Counted from the first letter of the stretch, positions 31,784-41,761 are shown. The stretch is 64,000 nucleotides of DNA from Flavobacterium humi (GCF_004745595.1 NZ_SRLH01000009.1:124001-188000); one strand, 5' to 3'. Translations and numbers: made by a program. Notes: generated by a model from the letters alone, not told the origin.

Positions 31784-34258
31784 TTACTCTAGGACATTGA
31801 GGAATTTCAGCCCAAAGACAAGCCCGTCTTTTTGAAACCCGCCTTGGTACGAGCGTACATAATCCAACCGGAAGATTTTGAATTTCCCAAACCCTAAATT
31901 ATTCAATCCTACGGAGAACTCATGGTAAGGCCTTCTCTCCGGAACGGAAAGATTGTGGTACCCTACTATCAGGTTGGCTTTCAGCTTATCGAGCAACGGG
32001 ATTTTGTTCATGATAAAACCTTTGTCATCATATTCCGAATGCGCTTCAAAAAAAGCATCATTGGTGCTGCTGCTGTAATACGGAAGCAGATTGAAAACGG
32101 CAAGATAATTGTCGGTTTGCCCGATATGGGTCTGGTTTCCTGCAAAATGTTTGTAATCCACAAATGAAATCCCGGAAGGGTTGTAGAATTTTCCAGCCGT
32201 AATATTCACTCCCAGGCCACCTTTATTGCCCAGGCTGAAGTCCTGTTCAACTTTTCCCGCCACAAAATCGAAATTATACCGATCCAGGTTTCCGCCTAAT
32301 CCTTTTTCATAAGTAAAATACAGCGTCGGGTATTTGTCATTGGTGATATTGAACTTGCCGTCCGGCCGCGTCCAGTATTCCTGCCCGAAATTAATCCTTC
32401 CCGTAATCCTCGCCTTGACCAGGTTATGCTTTACAATAGCCGGTGTCATTTCATCAAAAGGCAACAAAGGATTATTGGACGTATACAGGTCATCGCTTTT
32501 AACAATACTAAAATCAGTAGTATTGAACAATGGCTTTCGCTGGGAATATTCAACATTCGCAAAAACCGAAAACCCGTTGATGACTTCCTGGCTGTAGCCA
32601 ATCCTGGCAAAGCTTTTATCGAACATTTTCATGAAATTATTCTTGAAGAAAAGCGTGCTGACCGTATTGACAATGCTGGAAATCGGGTTTCTTTCATTAA
32701 ACTGCGCAATGCTCCTTCCCCCGGAAACACTCAAGGTAGCATCGGTCTGGTTGCTGAATTTTTTAGAGAATTCTCCCGTGATCCTTAACTTCTTTTCTTC
32801 CAGTCCATAATTGAATGTTGTCCTGGCCTGCAGGTACGTCCTGTCTTCTTCCTTGGTTTTCAAAAATGAAAAACCGGAACTGAACGCATAACCCTGCACT
32901 GTATTGAACCTGGCGGAAAGCAAAGGCCCATTGTAGTTTAACGACCAGTTTTCATAGGAATTCCTATAATTATAGCCCATTAAAACATCAGCCAGTCCGA
33001 ATTTATTGTTTTTCCTGTCGATAGAATCGAGGTATACTTTTGATTTCCTCAAGACCTGGATACTGTCTTTCCTGTGGTAATCACTGCTTTCCTCAAGTGT
33101 TAAAGGAATGGGCCTGATGGCATTCCAGAAATTGTCTTCTTTTTTGTTGGCTTCCTTTTCGAAGGTTAGCACTTCCCGCGTGAATGTCTTTTTATCGAAT
33201 TTCGGCTCAAACTCAAAATTGCTGTATACATAGGTAAACCTTCCCGAAACATTGATTCCCATCATTCCGGCAATAAAATCGAGGCTTTGCGTGTTTTTGG
33301 TCCAGATTTTATCATTGGGGTTATAACTGAAGCTCTGTTTTAAGATCAGGTTATCCATAAACGGCATTTGTACCCTTGCTCCTTTTATAACAGCATCGAG
33401 GGCGTAAATGGCCCAGGAATCCTCTACAATGTAAATATAGCCTTCAATGACCGGTTCGGTGTCCCGTCTTGGGATTACCTTTATTTTATTGACCTGCTGT
33501 TTGTCTTCGGTATAAAAACTTCCTTCTATCTTAAATTTGTAATAGGCGAAGGCGTTATCGCTCAGGGGCGAAATAAGGTTCACCTGGAAAGGGATGTAAT
33601 TTTCATAAAAATCAAAATCGACGGAAGCGGCATTATTGAAACTGAAGCCGTTGTCTTTCCCGCTTACTTTTGAAGCCACGATGGTTTCTTTCATTTTATC
33701 GGGCTTTTGGAAATTCAATTTTGAAACCGTTTCCGACAAATACAAAATTCCGGTCCTGGTAGAGTCCAGGGCTCCGTCAAAATCACCCAATTCCTGCCCC
33801 AGGATTTTTTTGGGCGCGTCCTTGATCCGGATAAGCCCCCGGGAATAAAAATCAGCATTGTACTTGGCTGTTTTTTCGGAGTTTTCCTTTTTGGCGGCTA
33901 TGGCGTTGCGGATTATCTGCCTGGCAGGATCTTCCTGATTGCTCACCGTTACTTCATTCAAGGTAATATTTTCCTCTGCCAATTCAACGTTTAACTGGTA
34001 CGGGAAAGCTTTTATTTCAACCGGGATCTTTTTGGTTTTAAAGCCCAGGTACTGGACCACGACCGTATAATTACCCGTTTTCTTAAGATTGAGTTCAAAC
34101 AGGCCGCTTTCATTGGTGGAAGTTCCGTTATAAGTATTTTCAATGAGTATCGTAACTCCCGGAAGGCGGTTGTTTTTAGTATCGGTAATTAACCCTTTTA
34201 TTTGTGAAAATGAAGCAGTTGCGCATAGCAAAAACAGGACCGGCAGTATTTTTTTCAT
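31784..34258 (-). CDS. DUF5686 outer-membrane protein with carboxypeptidase-regulatory domain
   Basis: 824 residues. Signal peptide (MKKILPVLFLLCATASFSQ), then a carboxypeptidase-regulatory-like beta-sandwich at 20-105 (KGLITDTKNNRLPGVTILIENT), then the DUF5686 region: QIIRNAIAAKKENSEKTAKYNADFYSRGLIRI and a long beta-strand-rich part with the closing FRLDYVRSYQGGFQKDGLVFGLKF, a likely outer-membrane barrel. It is common in Bacteroidota; function unknown. It is encoded upstream of and separate from the TSUP gene (convergent). Confidence 0.9.
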   Translation of the reverse strand: MKKILPVLFLLCATASFSQIKGLITDTKNNRLPGVTILIENTYNGTSTNESGLFELNLKKTGNYTVVVQYLGFKTKKIPVEIKAFPYQLNVELAEENITLNEVTVSNQEDPARQIIRNAIAAKKENSEKTAKYNADFYSRGLIRIKDAPKKILGQELGDFDGALDSTRTGILYLSETVSKLNFQKPDKMKETIVASKVSGKDNGFSFNNAASVDFDFYENYIPFQVNLISPLSDNAFAYYKFKIEGSFYTEDKQQVNKIKVIPRRDTEPVIEGYIYIVEDSWAIYALDAVIKGARVQMPFMDNLILKQSFSYNPNDKIWTKNTQSLDFIAGMMGINVSGRFTYVYSNFEFEPKFDKKTFTREVLTFEKEANKKEDNFWNAIRPIPLTLEESSDYHRKDSIQVLRKSKVYLDSIDRKNNKFGLADVLMGYNYRNSYENWSLNYNGPLLSARFNTVQGYAFSSGFSFLKTKEEDRTYLQARTTFNYGLEEKKLRITGEFSKKFSNQTDATLSVSGGRSIAQFNERNPISSIVNTVSTLFFKNNFMKMFDKSFARIGYSQEVINGFSVFANVEYSQRKPLFNTTDFSIVKSDDLYTSNNPLLPFDEMTPAIVKHNLVKARITGRINFGQEYWTRPDGKFNITNDKYPTLYFTYEKGLGGNLDRYNFDFVAGKVEQDFSLGNKGGLGVNITAGKFYNPSGISFVDYKHFAGNQTHIGQTDNYLAVFNLLPYYSSSTNDAFFEAHSEYDDKGFIMNKIPLLDKLKANLIVGYHNLSVPERRPYHEFSVGLNNLGFGKFKIFRLDYVRSYQGGFQKDGLVFGLKFLNVLE

Positions 34259-34308
34259 TGGGAATTTTTTAGCATAAGACTATTATATCCGCAAAAAGTT
34301 ACGTCCGT

Positions 34309-34722
34309 TTACAAAAAAGACTGCAATGCCAGTTCATAACTTTTTAGGCCAAAGCCGATTATCACCCCTTGTGCATTAGGGGAAATATAGGATTGATGTC
34401 GAAAATCTTCCCTGGAAAATGTATTGGAAATATGCACTTCCACAACCGGTGTGCGGATGGCTTTTATGCAATCGCCAATCCCGATCGAAGTATGCGTATA
34501 CGCCCCGGCATTGAGAATGATACCGTCATGGTCAAAACCCGTTTCCTGCAGTTTGCTGATGATTTCTCCTTCCACATTGCTTTGGTAATAACTCATTTCA
34601 ACTTTTTGGTACTTAGACTGCAACGTCTTGTAATAGGTTTCAAAATCCTGGTTCCCGTAAATTTCCGGCTCTCTTTTCCCGAGGAGGTTTAAGTTTGGCC
34701 CGTTGATAATGATGATTTTCAT
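34309..34722 (-). CDS. aroQ: Type II 3-dehydroquinate dehydratase
   Basis: 137 residues, the normal size. Converts 3-dehydroquinate to 3-dehydroshikimate in the shikimate pathway. Conserved blocks: IINGPNLNLLGKREPEIYG (with catalytic Tyr22 equivalent in the IYG loop), SNVEGEIISKLQ, GIILNAGAYTHTSIGIGDCI and VEVHISN (catalytic His region). Cytosolic dodecamer in the family. Confidence 0.96.
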   Translation of the reverse strand: MKIIIINGPNLNLLGKREPEIYGNQDFETYYKTLQSKYQKVEMSYYQSNVEGEIISKLQETGFDHDGIILNAGAYTHTSIGIGDCIKAIRTPVVEVHISNTFSREDFRHQSYISPNAQGVIIGFGLKSYELALQSFL

Positions 34723-34938
34723 TTTGACATTTTAACTTTCGTAAAAGTAATTATTTTAAAATAAGCCGGAATTAAAATCTTTTATTAATTCTCTTTCCAA
34801 ATAAAATGAAGCTTTCCAAGCATAAATGTTAAATATTTATAAAATTGTTAGTAAAATTGTTAATAACTAAAGGTAAAACCATGCGTGTCAACTATTTATA
34901 AGCTTTAAATTCACTATAGTAATTTTAAAACTAAACAA

Positions 34939-35493
34939 ATGAAAAAAGTATTATTAACTGCAGCAGCATTATTCCTGTTTGGATTTGCTAACGCACAAGA
35001 GACAAAATTCGGGGTAAAGGCGGGGCTTAACTTAGCGAATTTGACTGGAGATTTAGATGACACTTCCATGAAAGCCAGTTTCCATGTGGGTGGTTTTGCC
35101 GAAATCAAGATTTCCGACAAGTTTGCCGTTCAGCCAGAGGTACTTTATTCTGTACAGGGAGCTGATGTAGATGGCGGAACGTATGAGTTCAGCTATATCA
35201 ATGTGCCGATCATGGCCAAATTTTTCCCTATTCCGCAATTAAGCCTGGAAGCAGGTCCTCAGGTAGGATTCCTGACATCTGCTAAAGGAAAGCCGGATGA
35301 CGGCCCGGATATTGATGTAAAAGACTTCTTGAAATCTACGGATTTTGGGATTAACCTGGGAGCAGGCTACAATTTCACAGACCATTTTTCTGCCGGGCTG
35401 AGATACAACTTCGGTTTATCTAACATCTCCGATGAAGATGGCGGTGATATAAAAAACAGCGTTCTGTCATTGTCTGTAGGATACAGCTTCTAA
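34939..35493 (+). CDS. Small outer-membrane beta-barrel (PorT/OmpW-like) protein
   Basis: 184 residues. Signal peptide MKKVLLTAAALFLFGFANAQ and an eight-strand-like barrel: KFGVKAGLNLANLTGD, FHVGGFAEIKIS, VQPEVLYSVQGAD, YINVPIMAKFF, LSLEAGPQVGFLTSA and a terminal SVGYSF. The FHVG/PEVLYS/GPQ pattern is the outer-membrane beta-barrel 2 family. Its signal peptide is almost identical to that of the next gene, suggesting duplication. A terminator follows. Confidence 0.88.
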   Translation: MKKVLLTAAALFLFGFANAQETKFGVKAGLNLANLTGDLDDTSMKASFHVGGFAEIKISDKFAVQPEVLYSVQGADVDGGTYEFSYINVPIMAKFFPIPQLSLEAGPQVGFLTSAKGKPDDGPDIDVKDFLKSTDFGINLGAGYNFTDHFSAGLRYNFGLSNISDEDGGDIKNSVLSLSVGYSF

Positions 35494-35514
35494 ACCAGAA
35501 CTAAGAAAATTCCT

Positions 35515-35544
35515 AAAAACCTCCTCTTATGGAGGTTTTTTTTT
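35515..35544 (+). terminator. Terminator after the first beta-barrel gene
   Basis: AAAAACCTCC / GGAGGTTTTT with 6-base loop and nine T. Confidence 0.85.
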
Positions 35545-35715
35545 GCGAAATTGTAAAAAAAACAACAACAATTGTTAAAATAAAATTAACAAAAAAATAC
35601 AAACCGTTAATAGCCAATTATTTACAAAAAAGTTACGGAATTAAGGGGTTTTTCCCCCTTTTTTAAAAGAAATTTTGTTTTAGATTTGCCTCCTAATTAA
35701 AAATTAAATAAAACA

Positions 35716-36384
35716 ATGAAAAAAGTATTATTGACAGCAGCAGCTGTATTCGCCTTTGGATTTGCTAACGCACAAGAGGAAGCTAAATCTTTCGGATTTT
35801 CAAAAGGAAACATTATTGTTGAAGGAAATTTGGGTTTTTCAAGTGATAAAGACAATGAAAGTTTCAATGGAACTGACGTTGAAGAAACTAAAACCAACAC
35901 ATTCAACTTCAATCCTAAAGCTGGTTACTTCGTAACTGACAAAATCGCTGTAGGAGTTGAGCTTGGACTTGGTTCAAGTAAAGAAGAAAACACTGTTTTC
36001 GGTACACCAAACGTTACTAATGAAATCAAATCTAACTCTTTCGGAGCTGGAGTTTTCGCAAGATATTATTTCTTGGAATTAGGACAAAGATTCAAAACGT
36101 ATACTGAAGCTGGTCTTGGTTTTGGTTCAACAAAAAACAAAACTAACGGTACTGAAACTTCAAAAGTTAACTCTTTGAACTTAGGAATCGATTTAGGTAT
36201 CAACTATTTCGTAACTGATAAATTTGCGATCAACTTCGGTTTAGCTAACGTATTGGGTTACTCTTCTTCTAAAACTGAATTCCCAGGTGGTGGAGAAGAC
36301 AAATCAAATGAACTTAACGGAAACTTCAATGTTTTCAATAACTTCTTCAATACTGCTCAATTCGGTTTGACTTACAAATTCTAA
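35716..36384 (+). CDS. Outer-membrane beta-barrel protein
   Basis: 222 residues. Signal peptide MKKVLLTAAAVFAFGFANAQ, then barrel strands (NIIVEGNLGFSS, NTFNFNPKAGYFVTDKIAVGVELGLGSS, FGAGVFARYYFLELG, FKTYTEAGLGFGSTK, AQFGLTYKF end). Codon choice is uniformly AT-ending, as in highly expressed flavobacterial porins. A -7 box TAGATTTG lies at 35681-35688. A terminator follows. It is probably an abundant surface protein of unknown ligand. Confidence 0.87.
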   Translation: MKKVLLTAAAVFAFGFANAQEEAKSFGFSKGNIIVEGNLGFSSDKDNESFNGTDVEETKTNTFNFNPKAGYFVTDKIAVGVELGLGSSKEENTVFGTPNVTNEIKSNSFGAGVFARYYFLELGQRFKTYTEAGLGFGSTKNKTNGTETSKVNSLNLGIDLGINYFVTDKFAINFGLANVLGYSSSKTEFPGGGEDKSNELNGNFNVFNNFFNTAQFGLTYKF

Positions 36385-36404
36385 TTTGTAAAGAACATAG
36401 CATT

Positions 36405-36433
36405 AAAAACCACGCCAATGGCGTGGTTTTTTT
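36405..36433. terminator. Terminator between convergent barrel genes
   Basis: AAAAACCACGCC / GGCGTGGTTTTTTT with AAT loop, usable from both sides. Confidence 0.85.
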
Positions 36434-36454
36434 AGCTTTATAAACAACGGATTC

Positions 36455-37036
36455 CTACATTTTGAAACCGATACCTGCCTGGAAAACCATATTCTTCGAA
36501 TCGCTGTCTTTTACCACTTCGTTCAAACTTTGCGTAAAACGGCCGGTCAGGAAAACCCCTCCGGGAAAATTAAACGAAAGCCCGGCGGCAATGGCCGTAT
36601 CAAAGTTATTCACATTGTTTTCATCTGAAGAATTGTTATCGGATTCGGTTTTTTCAGAAACCTTCAACCCAAATTGCGGTCCTGCCTCGATACTGATAAA
36701 CCTTCCCAAATACAATTTTGCCATCACGGGCACATTCACATAATCAATCTGGTAGGTTACTTTGTAATTGGAGCCAACAATCGGTTTGACAAGCGTTTCG
36801 AAACCTTGTCTTGAATAAACGATTTCCGGCTGGATGGCAAATACTTTCGGGACTATCGGGATTTCGCCTAAAAAACCAATATGGAAACTGGTCCTTGGGT
36901 CCGGCCCTTCTTCAAACTTGCCTTTAGATACGGTAGAATAATTCAATCCACCCTTAATCCCAAAATCCTGTGCGGAAACATTGCCTGCAAATGCAAATAA
37001 AAATGCACCTAATGTCAATTTTTTAATTAATTTCAT
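36455..37036 (-). CDS. Outer-membrane beta-barrel (PorT-like) protein
   Basis: 193 residues. Signal peptide MKLIKKLTLGAFLFAFAGNVSAQ, then DFGIKGGLNYSTVSKG, SFHIGFLGEIPI, IQPEIVYSRQGFE, YVNVPVMAKLYLG, ISIEAGPQFGLKVS and the terminal QAGIGFKM. Same family as the barrel at 34939. It is divergent from xerD. Confidence 0.88.
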   Translation of the reverse strand: MKLIKKLTLGAFLFAFAGNVSAQDFGIKGGLNYSTVSKGKFEEGPDPRTSFHIGFLGEIPIVPKVFAIQPEIVYSRQGFETLVKPIVGSNYKVTYQIDYVNVPVMAKLYLGRFISIEAGPQFGLKVSEKTESDNNSSDENNVNNFDTAIAAGLSFNFPGGVFLTGRFTQSLNEVVKDSDSKNMVFQAGIGFKM

Positions 37037-37092
37037 ATCGTTTATATTTTATACTTATTGAACGTAAAAATAGCAAGAAAATTATCCCTTAC

Positions 37093-37998
37093 ATGAAAAG
37101 CAGCTGGCAATCGTATATCAAAAACTTTCAATCGTACCTGAAAATAGAAAGAGGATTGTCTAAGAATTCCATTGAAAATTACACGCTAGACATCGAAAAA
37201 CTCTGCAAATACCTGGAGGAACAAAGCATTGAAATTTCGCCGTTGAAAATCAAGGAAGAAACGGTCCAGCAATTTATTTATGAGATTTCAAAAGATGTCA
37301 ATCCCCGTTCCCAGGCAAGGGTAATTTCCGGGCTGAAGAGTTTTTTCAACTATCTTATTTTTGAAGATTACCGGACAGACAACCCGATGGAACTCATTGA
37401 AACTCCCCGGTTAGGGCGAAAATTGCCTGATACGCTTTCTTTGGAAGATATTGACAAGCTTATTGCCGCCATTGACCTGTCTTCCAACGAAGGGGAACGC
37501 AATCGCGCCATGCTCGAAACGCTGTACGGCTGCGGGCTGCGTGTTTCTGAATTGGTAACGCTTAAGATTTCCGATTTGTTTTTTGCCGAAGGTTTTGTCA
37601 AGATCACCGGGAAAGGCAACAAGCAGCGTTTTGTGCCCATTAGCGGCCTTACGCAGAAATATATCGAAATGTACCGGAAAGAAAGCCGGGTGCACCTTCC
37701 TATCCAGAAAGGGCATGAGGACACTTTATTCCTCAACCGCCGCGGAAAGCAATTGACCCGCGCCATGATTTTTACCATTATCAGGAACCTTGCTGCGGCT
37801 ATACAGTTAAAAAAAACGATCAGCCCGCATACTTTCAGGCATTCTTTTGCCACGCATTTGCTGGAAAACGGTGCCGATTTGCGATCCATTCAGCTGATGC
37901 TGGGCCACGAATCGATCACTACTACCGAAATTTACATGCATGTAGACCGGAAACACCTCAACCAGGTCATGAAGGCTTACCATCCGAGGAATAATTAA
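37093..37998 (+). CDS. xerD: Site-specific tyrosine recombinase XerD-like
   Basis: 301 residues. SAM-like N-terminal domain (FQSYLKIERGLSKNSIENYTLDI) and catalytic domain with the full tyrosine-recombinase set: R150 (GCGLRVSEL), K174 (GKGNKQR), H246 and R249 (HTFRHSFATHLL), H272 (MLGHESI) and Y281 (EIYMHV). It resolves chromosome dimers at dif with FtsK. Size and core-gene context point to the housekeeping Xer rather than an element integrase. Confidence 0.93.
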   Translation: MKSSWQSYIKNFQSYLKIERGLSKNSIENYTLDIEKLCKYLEEQSIEISPLKIKEETVQQFIYEISKDVNPRSQARVISGLKSFFNYLIFEDYRTDNPMELIETPRLGRKLPDTLSLEDIDKLIAAIDLSSNEGERNRAMLETLYGCGLRVSELVTLKISDLFFAEGFVKITGKGNKQRFVPISGLTQKYIEMYRKESRVHLPIQKGHEDTLFLNRRGKQLTRAMIFTIIRNLAAAIQLKKTISPHTFRHSFATHLLENGADLRSIQLMLGHESITTTEIYMHVDRKHLNQVMKAYHPRNN

Positions 37999-38003
37999 AA
38001 ACC

Positions 38004-39374
38004 CTACGCAAGCATCGCCTTCAATTCCTCAAAGGATAGTTTGTGCTGTTCGCCTGAAACCAGGTTTTTCACGGAATAATTGTTGTTTGCTATTTCATCG
38101 CCACCTACAATTACGGCAAACGGAATGCTTCTTTTATCAGCATATTGGAATTGTTTCCCCATCTTAACATTATCCGGGTACATTTCCACTTTAATCCCTG
38201 CCCTTCTCAGGTCAGTAATGGCTTTCATGGCATATTGGGTTTCTTCCTGCCCTAAATTGAAAAAGAGGGCTTTTGAGGTTGAAGTAACCGTTTCCGGGAA
38301 CAAACCAAGCTCTTCTATGACTAAGTAAATCCTGTCCAGTCCAAAGGAAATCCCTACGCCGCTCATGTTCTTGAGGCCAAAAATGCCGGTCAGGTCATCA
38401 TAACGCCCGCCGCCGCCGATAGATCCCATGGAAACGCCGCTTGGCGGAGCAATTTCAAAAATAGCACCGGTATAATAATTCAGTCCTCTTGCGAGTGTGA
38501 CATCCAGGTCTAAAATAGCTGAAGAAAGGCCCAAATCCATCACGTTTGAGCAGATGAACTGCAGTTCTTCCACACCTTTCATACCTTCTGCGGAAGAAGA
38601 AAGCAACGCTGATAATTTTTGTATTTTCTCGGTAATGGTCCCTGTAAAATGGAACAACGGCTGTACTTTTTCGATGGCTGTTTCCGAAATGCCTTTGGCG
38701 ATCATTTCCTTTTTAACGCCGTCCTCTCCTATTTTATCGAGCTTATCCAAAGCGACCGTAAAATCGATCAATTTGTCCGAAGCCCCGATTACCTCTGCAA
38801 TCCCTGACAATATTTTCCTGTTGTTGATTTTGATGGTTACTCCTTTGAGGCCCAAATCTGTAAAAACCGCATCATACAACTGCACCAATTCGACTTCCTG
38901 CCATAACGAAGTAGAACCTACCACATCGGCATCGCACTGGTAAAACTCCCTGAAACGCCCTTTCTGGGGTTTGTCTGCACGCCAGACCGGCTGGATCTGG
39001 TAGCGTTTGAACGGGAATTCTATGTCGTTTTGATGTTGTACCACATAACGGGCAAAAGGAACAGTTAAATCGTAGCGTAAGGCTTTTTCAGAGATGCTTG
39101 AAGTCAGTTTGTTGCTGTCTTTTTCTGACAAATAACGTTCATTTGCCTTGGCTAAATAATCCCCGGAATTTAAAATCTTGAAAATCAAACGGTCGCCTTC
39201 TTCTCCGTATTTCCCCATCAGGGTTTCGGAATTTTCGAAAGTAGGCGTTTCAATAGGCTGGTAACCGAAGTTCTCAAAATGCGTCCGGATTTTCTGGATG
39301 ATGTATTGACGTTTTGCTACTTCTGAAGGTGAAAAATCACGGGTTCCTTTTGGTATGCTCGGTTTTGATGCCAT
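38004..39374 (-). CDS. hisS: Histidine-tRNA ligase
   Basis: 456 residues from ATG 39374 ([16 protein letters not shown]). The frame extends 69 codons upstream, but that part has no family likeness and overlaps a structured element. Class II motifs: GTRDFSP, motif 2 [23 protein letters not shown] region, [14 protein letters not shown] (His-binding), GGGGRYDDL and motif 3 [12 protein letters not shown]-terminal anticodon domain from about 365. Confidence 0.96.
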   Translation of the reverse strand: MASKPSIPKGTRDFSPSEVAKRQYIIQKIRTHFENFGYQPIETPTFENSETLMGKYGEEGDRLIFKILNSGDYLAKANERYLSEKDSNKLTSSISEKALRYDLTVPFARYVVQHQNDIEFPFKRYQIQPVWRADKPQKGRFREFYQCDADVVGSTSLWQEVELVQLYDAVFTDLGLKGVTIKINNRKILSGIAEVIGASDKLIDFTVALDKLDKIGEDGVKKEMIAKGISETAIEKVQPLFHFTGTITEKIQKLSALLSSSAEGMKGVEELQFICSNVMDLGLSSAILDLDVTLARGLNYYTGAIFEIAPPSGVSMGSIGGGGRYDDLTGIFGLKNMSGVGISFGLDRIYLVIEELGLFPETVTSTSKALFFNLGQEETQYAMKAITDLRRAGIKVEMYPDNVKMGKQFQYADKRSIPFAVIVGGDEIANNNYSVKNLVSGEQHKLSFEELKAMLA

Positions 39375-39420
39375 AGTATTTAGACTGTTTTCTCTTTTGA
39401 GGATTAAATGTTCAGGTGCC

Positions 39421-39570
39421 GAAGCGATACAGGCCATGGTGTAGCCCTGATGGAAGCGGCATCCTTTTTCCCTTGGGCAAACTTGCTTATTACGCCAATG
39501 CGGCGTGGGGAAAAGATACAGCGTACAGCAGGAACAACAGCCTTCTGGAAATCCGGGCGATTCGCTCCTA
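39421..39570 (+). ncRNA. Structured repeat or RNA upstream of hisS (Flavo-1-like candidate)
   Basis: A GC-richer element in an intergenic gap. Nested pairing is visible: outer GCCC (39444-39447) / GGGC (39555-39558), middle CTTTTTCCC (39464-39472) / GGGGAAAAG (39507-39515), inner ACGCC (39492-39496) / GGCGT (39502-39506). The phrase TAGCCCTGATGGAAGCGGCA with a variable hairpin and GATACAGCG...ACAGCAGGA resembles an element I recall as frequent in flavobacterial intergenic regions, possibly the Flavo-1 RNA. Strand and identity are uncertain; a covariance search was not possible. Confidence 0.4.
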
Positions 39571-39660
39571 AAACTTTGCAAATATCTTACTTTTTACCCT
39601 ATTTATAAAAATTAACCTTCAAAACTTGTAACAAAAAAAGCACTTTGCTGTCCAATTTGT

Positions 39661-40902
39661 ATGTTTGGATTATTCAGAGAAAATGTCAGAATCGCGCTGG
39701 GTTCTATAAAAACGCAGCTGCTCCGCACCATATTAACGGTGCTTATTATCGCTATTGGAATTACTGCTTTGGTAGGTATCCTGACAGTGGTTTCGGCCCT
39801 GGAGAACACGCTTTCCAAAGATTTTGCATCGATGGGTTCCAATACTTTTACGATAAACCAATACGACAATCTAAGCCGTACCGATGGCGATGGGGAACGG
39901 AAAATAGTCAATCCTATAATTTCGTATCCTGAAGCGAAGGCTTTTAAGGAGAATTTCAATTTCCCTTTCACGAATACTTCCATTTCCTTTACCGCAACCT
40001 CAACTGCGGAGGTCAAATATGAAAACGAAAAGACAGATCCTGAAGTTGCCGTTTTGGGTGTAGATGAATATTACATGCCCAATTCGGGTTTGGAAGTCGT
40101 GGATGGCCGTAATTTTACTGCTTTCGATATTGCCAACAACAGTTATGTATGCGTGTTGGGTTCCGATTTTGCGAAAGGGCTGCTGAAAGACGTAAACCCG
40201 ATAGACAAAATTATTTCCGTAAGAGGCGCCAAATTTAAAGTCATTGGCATTTTAAAAGAAAAAGGATCAACTTTTGGAAACAGCCAGGATTTAAGGGTAA
40301 TGATCCCTATCCAGGTGGCCAGGACCTTGTTTACAGCCCCAAACATCAATTATACCACCACGGTGATGGTCCAGAATAAGGAAATGGTAAGCCAGGCTGT
40401 TGACAATGCCACAATCAGCATGCGGAAAATACGCAAATTGAATCCTGTGGAAGATACTAATTTTGGTGTTTCCCGCAGTGACGATTTGATCAATAAAATA
40501 CTCGGGATAACGGATTATCTGGGCATTGCAGCCATTATCATCAGTGTGATCACGATTTTGGGATCCTCTATAGCCCTTATGAACATCATGATTGTTTCCG
40601 TAACGGAAAGGACCCGGGAAATCGGGGTCAGGAAAGCACTCGGGGCCAAAAAATCGACCATTGCGATCCAGTTTTTCATGGAAACCATTGTGATTGGCCA
40701 AATGGGAGGACTAGTAGGCATTTTCCTTGGCCTTATCATAGGATTTGGTATTTCCGCCGCTATTGAATTTAATTTTGTGATTCCCTGGATGGCGATTTTC
40801 AGTGCTTTCCTTGTGAGTTTTTTGGTAGCGATTGTTTCCGGGCTGTATCCTGCCATTAAAGCATCGCAATTAGACCCTATTGAGGCTTTGCGTTACGAAT
40901 AA
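39661..40902 (+). CDS. MacB/FtsX-type ABC transporter permease
   Basis: 413 residues. N-terminal membrane helix (QLLRTILTVLIIAIGITALVGILTVVSAL), a large periplasmic MacB-core-like domain (about 45-270) and three C-terminal helices (YLGIAAIIISVITILGSSIALMNIMIVSVTERTREIGVRKALGAKK, the FtsX hallmark; ending ISGLYPAIKASQLDPIEALRYE). It belongs to an exporter or mechanotransmission complex; the ATPase partner is not adjacent. Confidence 0.92.
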   Translation: MFGLFRENVRIALGSIKTQLLRTILTVLIIAIGITALVGILTVVSALENTLSKDFASMGSNTFTINQYDNLSRTDGDGERKIVNPIISYPEAKAFKENFNFPFTNTSISFTATSTAEVKYENEKTDPEVAVLGVDEYYMPNSGLEVVDGRNFTAFDIANNSYVCVLGSDFAKGLLKDVNPIDKIISVRGAKFKVIGILKEKGSTFGNSQDLRVMIPIQVARTLFTAPNINYTTTVMVQNKEMVSQAVDNATISMRKIRKLNPVEDTNFGVSRSDDLINKILGITDYLGIAAIIISVITILGSSIALMNIMIVSVTERTREIGVRKALGAKKSTIAIQFFMETIVIGQMGGLVGIFLGLIIGFGISAAIEFNFVIPWMAIFSAFLVSFLVAIVSGLYPAIKASQLDPIEALRYE

Positions 40903-41760
40903 TTACGGTTTCACGGCCAAAGTCATCCGGTCGTTCCCGTACATGTCCTTTCGTAATTCTATGTTTTTAAAATTATGGTGCTCCAGCAATCCGACCATCT
41001 CTTTTCCAAGATATTGATTGATTTCGAAGTATAGTTGCCCATTTTCAGAAAGGTTCCTGGAAGCTAGTTCGGTGATTTTCCTGTAAAAAAGCAAAGCATC
41101 GGTATCTTCTACAAACAAAGCCAGGTGCGGCTCATATTCGAGTACGTTCCTGCGGATTTCCGCTTTTTCCAAATGCCGGACATAAGGCGGGTTTGAAACG
41201 ATAATGTCAAACTGCTGCCCCAAGTCTTCGGTTTCCAATATGTTTTTTTGAAGGAAAGTAACCTCAGCCTGGTTTCTATCGGCATTCTTTTGGGCCGTAG
41301 CCAATGCTTTTTCAGAAACATCAATGGCATACACTTTAGCATCCGGGCAATTTTTAGCCAGGGAAACGGCAATACAGCCGCTGCCTGTTCCTATATCCAG
41401 TATTTTTAAGGGCAATCCAGATTTAGAAGCGGTTGCATTTGAAAGAATCCAGGCGACCAATTCCTCTGTTTCAGGCCTTGGGATCAGGGTGTTTTCATTT
41501 ACGTAAAACGGTAATCCGTAAAACTCCGTTTCTCCTAAAATATACTGAATGGGCTTATGCTCCCTGAGTTGTGCCAAAACTGTTTCCCATTGGTAGAGCT
41601 GGATGGCATCCATTTCGATCATCGGGTCCAAAGCCAGGTCGATGCGTTTCATCTGATGGAAAGCTTCTAAAATAATATAGAAAAAACTCTCGATTTCTTT
41701 TTCGTCAAAATCAGAGGCCAATTCCTGGGCAAATTGCGACCGGTAGTTTTTCAGCAACAT
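40903..41760 (-). CDS. prmC: Release factor glutamine methyltransferase
   Basis: 285 residues. Methylates the Gln of the GGQ motif of RF1/RF2. N-terminal helical domain, FYGLPFYVNENTLIPRPETEELVAWIL, SAM-binding ILDIGTGSGCIAVSLAK and catalytic NPPY in FDIIVSNPPYVRHLEKAEI. It ends directly at the convergent permease stop and lies 1 base after the GNAT gene, so it is operonic with it. Confidence 0.95.
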   Translation of the reverse strand: MLLKNYRSQFAQELASDFDEKEIESFFYIILEAFHQMKRIDLALDPMIEMDAIQLYQWETVLAQLREHKPIQYILGETEFYGLPFYVNENTLIPRPETEELVAWILSNATASKSGLPLKILDIGTGSGCIAVSLAKNCPDAKVYAIDVSEKALATAQKNADRNQAEVTFLQKNILETEDLGQQFDIIVSNPPYVRHLEKAEIRRNVLEYEPHLALFVEDTDALLFYRKITELASRNLSENGQLYFEINQYLGKEMVGLLEHHNFKNIELRKDMYGNDRMTLAVKP

Positions 41761-41761
41761 A

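Noticed and set aside
37093..37998. xerD as the integrase of the tRNA-Met islet
   Set aside because: It lies 15 kb away among core genes, with size and motifs of the housekeeping Xer recombinase.
39375..39581. 69-codon N-terminal extension of HisS
   Set aside because: Not family-like, Cys-rich by chance and located over a structured non-coding element; the normal HisS start is at 39374.
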